Assembly (NCBI GenBank): GCA_005893275.1
Contig: VBOW01000065.1
Span: forward strand, 1 to 37,555
Reading direction: 5' to 3'
From: Candidatus Eisenbacteria bacterium
GTDB taxonomy: Bacteria; Eisenbacteria; RBG-16-71-46; SZUA-252
DNA: 37,555 nt
Part shown: positions 30,853 through 37,555 of the stretch, in pieces
How positions within the stretch are numbered: position 1 is the first letter of the stretch
Layout: the number at the start of each line of letters is the position of its first letter
Position numbers and translations under genes: made by a program
Notes under the pieces: generated by a model
What the model was told of the DNA's origin: nothing
The model's input: the letters and a program-made list of their open reading frames with translations, nothing else
The model's database searches: none

Positions 30853-31686
30853 ATGGTTGTCGTGGCGCAACCGCGGGACGAGATCTCACGACACATGGCT
30901 TCCGCGCGAGCTTCCCGACAAGCTTTTTTGGGCGTCTCAGCACTGCTCTTCGCTGCCAGCGCGGCGGGAACGATCGTCTGGTGCGCGTCCATGTCGGTGG
31001 TGGGCGAGATGCCGATGCCCGGCGGCTGGACGATGTCGATGGCGTGGATGCGGATGCCCGGGCAGACGTGGCCCGTCGCCGCGGCGTCGTTCCTTGGCAT
31101 GTGGATCGTGATGATGGTGGCGATGATGCTGCCGTCCTTGGTCCCCATGCTGCAGCGCTACCGCCACGCCGTCGGCAGCACAGGCGAGACGCGGCTGGGT
31201 CTGCTGACTGTCCTCGCGGGCGTGGGGTACTTCTTCGTCTGGACCGTGTTCGGAATGGCCGCCTTTCCGCTGGGCGTCGCGCTGGCGGCGGTCGAGATGC
31301 AGCAGCCGGCGCTGGCGCGGGCCGTACCGATCGCGGTCGGTGTGGTTGTCCTGATCGCCGGCTCCCTCCAGCTCACCGCGTGGAAGGCGCGTCACCTTGC
31401 CTGCTGCCGGGAGCTACCCGGGCGCGGCCGTACGCTGCCGGCCGACGCCGGCACGGCCTGGCGACACGGCCTGCGCCTCGGCCTCCACTGCACCCAATGC
31501 TGTGCCGGTCTGATCGTGATCCTCCTGGTCATCGGGGTCATGGACCTTCGCGCGATGGCTTTGGTCGCGGCAGCCATCACCGTCGAACGTCTCGCGCCGG
31601 CCGGTGTGCGCGTCGCGCGAGCCACCGGGGCCGTGGTTGTCGGGGCAGGGTTGTTTCTGATCGCGCGAGCGGCCGGGCTCGGATGA
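30853..31686 (+). CDS. DUF2182 metal-binding-type membrane protein
   Basis: A 277-residue integral membrane protein with about six helices, matching DUF2182 (predicted metal-binding integral membrane protein). Landmarks are the Met-rich helix MPGGWTMSMAWMRMPGQTW, MWIVMMVAMMLPSLVPM and the Cys motifs HLACC and HCTQCCAG, with His beside each Cys group. The Cys/Met content recalls copper or other soft-metal proteins, but no function is established. ATG 30853 has GAGGGAAG in front. Forms an operon with the DUF899 gene. Confidence 0.9.
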   Translation: MVVVAQPRDEISRHMASARASRQAFLGVSALLFAASAAGTIVWCASMSVVGEMPMPGGWTMSMAWMRMPGQTWPVAAASFLGMWIVMMVAMMLPSLVPMLQRYRHAVGSTGETRLGLLTVLAGVGYFFVWTVFGMAAFPLGVALAAVEMQQPALARAVPIAVGVVVLIAGSLQLTAWKARHLACCRELPGRGRTLPADAGTAWRHGLRLGLHCTQCCAGLIVILLVIGVMDLRAMALVAAAITVERLAPAGVRVARATGAVVVGAGLFLIARAAGLG

Positions 31687-31717
31687 CCGCATCGACTCGG
31701 CCCCCCGCATCGGCCGG

Positions 31718-32824
31718 TCACAGGATCGACGCGAGAGGGTTCCCGAGCCTTTTCAGGGTTCGATAGTGGGATCGGATCGCCGCATACATCGTCTCATGGT
31801 GGTGATACGGCACGCCGTGCTTCACCGCAGTGTCGCGTACGATCCGGCTGAGGGCGGGATAATGAGCGCTGCACACTTTGGGAAACAGATGGTGTTCGAC
31901 CTGGTAGTTCAGCCCGCCGACGTACCAGGACAGGATCCGATTCGACATCGCGAAATTCGATGTCGTTTCCATTTGATGAATCATCCAGGCGTTGTCCATC
32001 TGGCCGTTGGGCTCGGGACTCGGATGCTCTGTGTCTTCGACGACGTGCGCGAGCTGAAATACGATGCCCAGAATCGCTCCCGCCGTGAGATGCATGGCGA
32101 GGAATCCGATCAGGAACTGCCACCAGGCGATCTTCAGGACCATGAGCGGGATCACAATGGTGTAAGCGTAGTATAGGAGCTTCGCGGCGAGAAGTGTCGC
32201 CACCTCGGATCTGGGGTGTTGCCTACCGCGGAAGGGACCCAGCTCTTGCTTGAGGAAATAGCGATAATCCTTGGAGAACACCCACTGAAGTGTCGTGAGG
32301 CTGTAGGCGGCGAACGCGTAGAGATGCTGGAACCGGTGAATGCTCCGCAGCCTCGCCTGGGGTGACAGGCGCAAGAGAGGTGACGCCTCGAGATCCTCGT
32401 CTAGGCCGTGAATGTTCGGATATGTGTGGTGGATGACGTTGTGGGTGATTTTCCACATGTATCCGCTGGCGCCCATCAATTCGAAGCTGAAGCCAAGAAG
32501 CTTGTTGATCCGAGGGCGCGATGAGTACGCCCCGTGAAGGGCGTCGTGTGCGATGCCGAAGCCGATACCCGCGACTCCTGCCCCCATGACGACAGCCAGG
32601 CCAAGCATCTCCCAAGGGGGAAACCGATTGCTGAGGATTAGGCCGTAGGCCCCGAATGTGACGGATAACAAGACGAACGTCTTGGCCACCATCGAGGCAT
32701 TGGCCTTCGAAGAGACCCCTCTCGTCGCGAAGTATTCCGCGACGCGACACTTCACGTCCTCGCCGAACCCAGCGGCGGCGCCTGCTGCGAAGGACACCCT
32801 TGCGCTTCTAGGATTAGGACTCAC
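31718..32824 (-). CDS. membrane fatty-acid desaturase (front-end type, three His boxes)
   Basis: Introduces double bonds into acyl chains with a di-iron centre. The protein has the three histidine boxes HDALH (HxxxH), HNVIHH (HxxHH) and QVEHH (QxxHH, with Gln in front, typical of delta-5/delta-6 front-end desaturases), separated by four hydrophobic segments. No cytochrome b5 domain is seen. Homology begins at RSARVSFA, so the GTG at 32824 with GGAGGAG about ten bases upstream is preferred (368 residues); ATG 32896 is an alternative. Lower G+C than most of the window. Confidence 0.9.
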   Translation of the reverse strand: MSPNPRSARVSFAAGAAAGFGEDVKCRVAEYFATRGVSSKANASMVAKTFVLLSVTFGAYGLILSNRFPPWEMLGLAVVMGAGVAGIGFGIAHDALHGAYSSRPRINKLLGFSFELMGASGYMWKITHNVIHHTYPNIHGLDEDLEASPLLRLSPQARLRSIHRFQHLYAFAAYSLTTLQWVFSKDYRYFLKQELGPFRGRQHPRSEVATLLAAKLLYYAYTIVIPLMVLKIAWWQFLIGFLAMHLTAGAILGIVFQLAHVVEDTEHPSPEPNGQMDNAWMIHQMETTSNFAMSNRILSWYVGGLNYQVEHHLFPKVCSAHYPALSRIVRDTAVKHGVPYHHHETMYAAIRSHYRTLKRLGNPLASIL

Positions 32825-33064
32825 CGGGAGACAACTCCTCCCTGTGGATTCGGTGCGCCGCATTCCGAAGACGGATCCGCCCGGCGGGCACAACATAACA
32901 AACCTGCGGCTGCCCCGGCCAGTTCCAAGCTCTAAGCCAGGCTGTGCCGCGCGTTTGAAGCTGGGCGGTCAGCCCCGTGCTCATCGTGCACAAGATGGGG
33001 TTCGCTCCGGATACGCTTCACGCGACGGTGCGCGCGGAGCCACACTACAGTCGTCCAGCTAAAC

Positions 33065-33140
<76 letters not shown>

Positions 33141-33193
33141 GCGCGGGGTGGGGTAATACAGCCGCTAGAAGCTAGGCGAGGGGGGCGCGAAAG

Positions 33194-33862
33194 TCAAGGT
33201 TCGGGGACGCGTTCCGCCATCCGCCGCGACTTCGCGTCGCGTAGAATATCGCGCATCTCCTGGTTGAGCCGCCGCGCCGCTTTCTGGATTCGCTCGGAGG
33301 CGGCGTGCTGCCGCGCGGAGAGATCCCTTTCCTCGCGTTTCGTCCGCGTCTCGTCTTGGCGATCCGCTGTGAGCTCATCCAGCTCCCGGGTGACCTGGTC
33401 CAGCTCGCGCTCCAATTCCTCGGTGGACTCGCCACGGCTCGCGCGCCGAGCGATTTGGCCGGCGAGGCGGCCCTGCCGGCGCATCAGCTTCGCCTGGCGC
33501 CGGGAGCCATCCGAATCGCCGAGCGCCCGCTCGGCCCGGGCGCGGGCGATCTCGCCCACCTCTCGGCCGGCTTCCCCCACCGGCTTCGCCGCGTCCTTGG
33601 CCCGCGCGATCAGGGGTCGATCGCGGATCACGTAGCGATCCTCACCCAGGCGGATGTAGAGGAATTCTTCCCCGAAATCCGATTTGAGCTTTTCCACGGA
33701 GTCGAGATCGTCCAGACCCGACATGCTGGTATTGCCGTGCGAGACGATCGCCCAGCCTAGATACTCCCGGTCGTTGTCAAATCCATATGTATATCGGCCG
33801 GCCGAGACGCTGGCGGGAATCACGGCCAGGGTGAGGACTGCCAAGGCGAGAGTAGGACGCAT
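33194..33862 (-). CDS. exported coiled-coil protein of unknown function
   Basis: A 222-residue protein with a signal peptide of about 21 residues (ASVSA). A small beta-type domain follows (YTYGFDNDREYLGWAI, EEFLYIRLGEDRYVIRD), then a long charged helix from about residue 85 to the end, with heptads of Leu, Ala, Glu and Arg, as in periplasmic coiled coils. CAGGAGAG stands before ATG 33862. No family recognised. It is divergent from the phosphatase-family gene. Confidence 0.75.
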   Translation of the reverse strand: MRPTLALAVLTLAVIPASVSAGRYTYGFDNDREYLGWAIVSHGNTSMSGLDDLDSVEKLKSDFGEEFLYIRLGEDRYVIRDRPLIARAKDAAKPVGEAGREVGEIARARAERALGDSDGSRRQAKLMRRQGRLAGQIARRASRGESTEELERELDQVTRELDELTADRQDETRTKREERDLSARQHAASERIQKAARRLNQEMRDILRDAKSRRMAERVPEP

Positions 33863-34049
33863 GGGCTCTCCTGACGTTGGGGGGACCCTCCACAGCGGGC
33901 TTCGGAATCAGATCGTTAGATGGGGCTGGCCTTCTCCGCGTTGAAACCATAGTTTTGCCGCTCGGGGAGCCCCAAACTGGGGAACTCCAGGCCGCTTGGA
34001 CGGTGTAAGGAGAGAGCCGAACCCCAGGAATGCAACCCCAGGAGCCTCC

Positions 34050-35384
34050 GTGACCCACTCGACCCGTACCCGTTTCGTCGCCTCGCTCGCCCTGGCGCTC
34101 CTGCTCGGCGCCGCCGCCTGGAACTGCGCGCGCGCAGGCGAGAAGCCGCGCACCCGCGTGCTCTTGGTCGGCGTCGACGCAGGCGAATGGGACGTGCTCG
34201 GTCCCCTTCTCGACCAGGGCCGATGCCCCAACTTCGCGCGGATGCGCGACCAAGGCTCCAGCGGAAAGCTCCGCTCCCTCGAGCCCCTGACCAAGAGCCC
34301 GATCATCTGGGCGAGCATCGCGACGGGGAAAGTCCCGCAGAAACACGGCATCCTGGATTTCTTCGTGAAGCAGCGCCAACAGGAGAACGCGCGCGCGCGC
34401 GCGGCCAAGACGCCCGGCGAGGATGAATCTCCCGCAACCTCGAACCTCTGGAGAGCGCGCTCGATCTGGCAGATCCTGGGCGGGCTCGGACGCACGGTCG
34501 GCGTCGTCGGATGGTGGACGACGTGGCCCGCGCAGCCGGTGAACGGCGTCCTGATTAGCGATTACGTTCAGTACGACGTGGGCTCCTGGCCCAAACGGGA
34601 TTCGCGCCGCACGTACCCCGACAGCCTGGACGCGATGGTGGAGCGGTTGAGGCGGAAGCCCGAGAGCGTGTCCTGGGCGGAGATCTTCCAGTTCGTGCCC
34701 GCGATCGACACGACGAACGTGACCCCGCGGCAGGAGCAGCTGGTCCACGAGCTCCGATGGGTCTATGCCGCCGACATGACCTTCTACCGCATCGCGATGG
34801 AGCTCTATCGCACGAAGCATCCCGACTTCTTCACGGTCTATTTCCGTGGGGTCGACGAGATATCGCATGTGTATTGGGACATCGATTTGCCGGGGGGCAC
34901 TTACAGCCCGCCGCTCACCGACGCGGAGATCGCATGGATCAGGCATCTGATCCCGAACTACTACGTCTTCACGGACCGCATGCTCGGCGACTTCATGAAG
35001 GAGGCGGGCGCGGGCACCGACGTGATCGTCTGCTCCGACCACGGGTTCATGGGCGGGGGAAAGGGCGTCATGGCGCACAAGCTCGACGGGATGATTTTCA
35101 TGATGGGGCCGCACGTCGTGAAAGGAGGGAACATCTCGGGCGCGACCGTCCTCGACATCACGCCGACGATTCTCGCGATCTACGGACTCCCGACGGCCCG
35201 CGACATGGACGGGCGACCCATCCCCGGGGGGCTCGAACCCCAGATCGTGAAGCGCGTGGAGCGCGAGACCCGGCTTGAGACCTACGAGACCGCGCGCGCG
35301 CCCGGACAAAGCGAAGAGCCTCTGCGCTCTCCCGTGGATCAGGAGCTGCGCGAGAGGCTCCGCTCGCTCGGATACATTCAGTAG
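34050..35384 (+). CDS. alkaline-phosphatase-superfamily phosphodiesterase/nucleotide pyrophosphatase
   Basis: A 444-residue exported enzyme of the type I phosphodiesterase/nucleotide pyrophosphatase family. A signal peptide covers about residues 1-30. The metal site begins with Asp43 (VGVDAGEWD), and the nucleophile region is PLTKSPIIWASIATG (Thr81 or Ser83), followed by PQKHGILDF. Then come FRGVDEISH, CSDHGF and a late His in AHKLDG, the usual zinc ligands. The C-terminus ends LRSLGYIQ, often seen in this group. AGGAG lies five bases before GTG 34050. Substrate unknown. Confidence 0.9.
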   Translation: MTHSTRTRFVASLALALLLGAAAWNCARAGEKPRTRVLLVGVDAGEWDVLGPLLDQGRCPNFARMRDQGSSGKLRSLEPLTKSPIIWASIATGKVPQKHGILDFFVKQRQQENARARAAKTPGEDESPATSNLWRARSIWQILGGLGRTVGVVGWWTTWPAQPVNGVLISDYVQYDVGSWPKRDSRRTYPDSLDAMVERLRRKPESVSWAEIFQFVPAIDTTNVTPRQEQLVHELRWVYAADMTFYRIAMELYRTKHPDFFTVYFRGVDEISHVYWDIDLPGGTYSPPLTDAEIAWIRHLIPNYYVFTDRMLGDFMKEAGAGTDVIVCSDHGFMGGGKGVMAHKLDGMIFMMGPHVVKGGNISGATVLDITPTILAIYGLPTARDMDGRPIPGGLEPQIVKRVERETRLETYETARAPGQSEEPLRSPVDQELRERLRSLGYIQ

Positions 35385-35445
35385 ATCGGGGGCCGGCCCC
35401 GAGGCGGCCCGAAACCAAGCGGCCGTTAGACCGAGCCCCGCCCGG

Positions 35446-35883
35446 CTAGAACGGCAGATCGTCGTCCGCGGTGCCCCCCGCGGGCGAAAGGCTTTCCTCC
35501 GGGGCACCGCCGCGCGGTGGCGCATCCATCGCGGGCTCACCGTTGCGCTCTCCCGCGCGCCCGAGCATCTGCATCGTCTCGCAAATGACCTCGGTCTTGT
35601 AACGCGTCTGCCCTTCCTTGTCCTGCCACGAGCGCGTCTCGAGACGCCCCTCGACGTAGACCTGCTTTCCCTTCGTGAGGTAGCGCTCGCAAATCTCCGC
35701 GAGCTTGGCCCAGGCGACGATCGAATGCCACTCGGTCTTCTCCTGGCGCTGCCCGTCCTGCCCGGTCCAGTTGCGCGAGGTCGCGAGTCTGAAGTTCGCG
35801 ACGCGCTGCCCGCCGGGCGTGGTGCGGACCTCCGGGTCCGATCCAAGATTTCCTACCAGGATGACCTTGTTCACTCCTGCCAC
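35446..35883 (-). CDS. ssb: single-stranded DNA-binding protein
   Basis: A 145-residue SSB. The OB fold runs from about residue 4 to 108: [68 protein letters not shown] and [14 protein letters not shown] disordered Gly/Pro linker leads to the acidic tip DDDLPF that recruits repair and replication partners. The start is GTG 35883 with GGGGGTG before it. No replication gene accompanies it. Normal length. Confidence 0.97.
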   Translation of the reverse strand: MAGVNKVILVGNLGSDPEVRTTPGGQRVANFRLATSRNWTGQDGQRQEKTEWHSIVAWAKLAEICERYLTKGKQVYVEGRLETRSWQDKEGQTRYKTEVICETMQMLGRAGERNGEPAMDAPPRGGAPEESLSPAGGTADDDLPF

Positions 35884-36073
35884 GTTACACCCCCAATGCG
35901 ATGAAGTTTGTGTCGGGGCTTTCCTGGACGATAGGCCGCCGCGCGCGCCGCGTCAAGCGGGCCTCTTTCGGGGCTCGCGCCCGGAGCCGGAGGCCCGTTT
36001 TGCGCCGCGGGCCGCTTCGATTGACGCTCCGGGGCGGCGGCGGTTACAGTGGCCTCGAGGCGCCGGTCATGAC

Positions 36074-36147
36074 CGGGGCGTAGCGCAGCCCGGTAGCGCA
36101 CCTGCCTTGGGCGCAGGGGGTCGGAGGTTCAAATCCTCTCGCCCCGA
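36074..36147 (+). tRNA. tRNA-Pro (anticodon TGG)
   Basis: A 74-base cloverleaf: acceptor CGGGGCG with CGCCCCG, D-arm GCGC...GCGC, anticodon arm CCTGC/GCAGG around CTTGGGC, T-arm GGAGG/CCTCT with TTCAAAT, discriminator A. CCA is not encoded. Confidence 0.96.
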
Positions 36148-36171
36148 TTCTCGCCGGCGCCGCCTTATCCC

Positions 36172-37555
36172 CTACTTGGAACCTGCACGACCGGGCTTCC
36201 TGCCCCCCACCCCTTGCGAGAGCGCACGCTTCGCTGCTTCCCGGACTCCGAAGGCGTCGGCGAGCCCGGGGTTATACGCAAGGGCGCTGTCCGCGGCGTC
36301 CCGGGCCTGACCGAACTCTCCCAGCGTAAGGCTCGCTCGCGCGAGGTCGTTCCACGCGTTCGCGGCGCCCGCCGTGTCTCCTCGCCACTGTCTCCGCACG
36401 GCGAGCCTCAAGGTCTCGGCCGCGGCCGCCGTTCTCCCCTGATTCAGCGCGATCGAGCCGAGATCGGCCAGCGGCGGCGCGTAGTCGGGATAGGCCGTTG
36501 CACAGCGAAGCGCCATCTCCCGCGCGTCCTCGTCCAGCCCCGAGGCGAGGAACCCGCGCTCCGCCGCGACCAGGACGGTGGGGTTGAGCGGGTCAAGGGC
36601 TACCGCGCGTAGAAAGGCCTGCCGGACTTCATTCATTGAATTCGGCTGGGGTCTCATCGCTGCCTGAGCCGACGCCACGCTCGCGAGAAGGACCCCCGTG
36701 TCTCCATCCTCGGGCGCGGCCCGGACGGAATTCATGAGCGCGCCGCGCGCGCGAACGAAAGAATCCCACCTTTGGTCGGGGTCGTGCCCCACGAGCCCTT
36801 CGTAGAAAAGCGAGCGCCCGAGCTCGGTGTAGTATCGTGGATCCCACGGGGCGGTTGCCGCCGCGCGGGCGAGAAGGTCCTCGCGCTGGCGACTCCCGGC
36901 CGGATAGCGCAGGCCCTCGGCGAGAGAGATCTCGGCGCGGAGCGGCTTCGCGACAAGCGAAAGCCATACGGCTCCCGCGACCGCGGCCCCGACCGCGAAG
37001 TGCCAGACCGAGCGCGGCGAGGCCGTCGCGCCCGACGTGTGCGCGGAGCCGCCCGCCTCCTGCTCCGCATCCGCGAGCCACGCCGCACGCGCCGCCCAGC
37101 CGGCGAGCGCGGCAGCGAGCGAGCTGGTCGCGACCGTCGCGAACCCGACCAGACTCGGCACGGCATAGCCCACGAGCGCGGCACCGGCCGCGACCGCGGC
37201 GCCGCGCGCTTCGGGACTCCCGCGGCGCGCCACACGCCACACCGCCCGAGCCGCGAAGAGCGCGATCGCCAGCGCCGCAAGGCCTCCGAGAATTCCTTGG
37301 GTCGCGAGGATCTGGATCGCATCGCTATGGGCTTTCGCCGGCGTGCCGCCCCATTCGAGCTCGGTCAGCCTGGAGGTTCGATAGCGAGGAAACGCGGCGA
37401 GATAGGCATCGACGCCGACACCCAGCGCGGGATGGTCCTCGACCATCCGGATCCCGGCGCGCCACAGCTCGACGCGTGTCCGGGAGGTCGGGGCGCTGAG
37501 ATCGGTGAGCTGGCGGGCGCGGTCGAGAAACGGGCCTCTCATCGGCGTGACGAGG
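36172..37555 (-). CDS. O-antigen-ligase/polymerase-like membrane protein with TPR tail (5' end outside window)
   Basis: The frame stays open to the right edge, so this is the C-terminal part of a longer gene. The first visible part, VELWRAGIRMVEDHPALGVG, is the Wzy/WaaL core motif. HSDAIQILATQGILGGLAAL and several hydrophobic segments follow (about visible residues 75-180). The rest is soluble: TPR-like helices (ATAPWDPRYYTELGRSL, AFLRAVALDPLNPTVLV, APPLADLGSIALNQGRTAAA, AWNDLARASLTLGEFGQARD). Such proteins ligate or polymerise surface glycans, or are glycoprotein ligases. The TPR tail is common in this group. Confidence 0.85.
   Translation of the reverse strand, partial: LVTPMRGPFLDRARQLTDLSAPTSRTRVELWRAGIRMVEDHPALGVGVDAYLAAFPRYRTSRLTELEWGGTPAKAHSDAIQILATQGILGGLAALAIALFAARAVWRVARRGSPEARGAAVAAGAALVGYAVPSLVGFATVATSSLAAALAGWAARAAWLADAEQEAGGSAHTSGATASPRSVWHFAVGAAVAGAVWLSLVAKPLRAEISLAEGLRYPAGSRQREDLLARAAATAPWDPRYYTELGRSLFYEGLVGHDPDQRWDSFVRARGALMNSVRAAPEDGDTGVLLASVASAQAAMRPQPNSMNEVRQAFLRAVALDPLNPTVLVAAERGFLASGLDEDAREMALRCATAYPDYAPPLADLGSIALNQGRTAAAAETLRLAVRRQWRGDTAGAANAWNDLARASLTLGEFGQARDAADSALAYNPGLADAFGVREAAKRALSQGVGGRKPGRAGSK

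Noticed and set aside
35386-35402. Terminator after the phosphatase-family gene
   Set aside because: TCGGGG and CCCCGA can form only a 6-bp stem with no U-run. Too weak to call.

Overview
The window is G+C-rich bacterial chromosome from a Gram-negative-type organism. It encodes two outer-membrane beta-barrel proteins, MltG, LspA and an O-antigen-ligase/TPR protein. No rRNA or phylum-diagnostic marker is present. The gene style suggests an uncultured soil or sediment lineage: many GTG/TTG starts, 4-nt ATGA/GTGA overlaps, a membrane pyrophosphatase, a TPR-tailed membrane glycosyltransferase and an alkaline-phosphatase-family protein ending in a Gly-Tyr-Ile-like tail. Something near Candidatus Eisenbacteria or a neighbouring FCB-like phylum is my guess, at low confidence.

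1-8.8 kb: one tightly packed minus-strand housekeeping operon reads yggS, yggU, punA, ileS, a DksA/TraR-type zinc-finger gene, lspA, rluD, ruvX, mltG and larE (cut by the window edge). A good promoter lies just upstream of yggS. 8.8-14.6 kb, mostly plus strand: two small zinc-ribbon proteins, a holin-like membrane protein, an aminotransferase translationally coupled to an exported protein of unknown function, a Cys/His-rich DUF1326 protein ending at a strong terminator, a DinB-family protein and an MFS transporter. 14.5-17.6 kb, minus strand: an APC amino-acid permease coupled to a membrane glycosyltransferase with C-terminal TPRs. 17.7-21.1 kb, plus strand: an AI-2E/PerM-family protein and a two-gene ABC-2 exporter.

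21.1-25.6 kb: tmRNA (ssrA, minus) with a readable tag (Ala-)ANSELALAA, two tandem paralogous outer-membrane proteins of identical length, and the membrane pyrophosphatase HppA with a clear promoter. 25.8-27.9 kb: a BBE-type FAD-linked oxidoreductase coupled to tag (3-methyladenine DNA glycosylase I).

27.9-33.1 kb looks like an accessory block. It carries a secreted Cys-containing protein, a DUF488 protein, a PH-like membrane protein, a frameshifted DinB remnant, a DUF899-DUF2182 pair and a three-His-box fatty-acid desaturase. It lies directly downstream of tRNA-Lys(CTT), and its far end carries a degenerate copy of that tRNA's 3' end fused into the tail of tag. This is the layout expected of a tRNA-targeted integrated element, but no integrase is present. 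33.2-37.6 kb returns to ordinary genes: a secreted coiled-coil protein, an alkaline-phosphatase-family enzyme, ssb, tRNA-Pro(TGG), and an O-antigen-ligase-like TPR protein that runs off the end.

The leads I would follow first are the tRNA-Lys-bounded block with its DUF899-DUF2182 pair, the related DUF1326 gene elsewhere in the window, and the unusual tmRNA tag.
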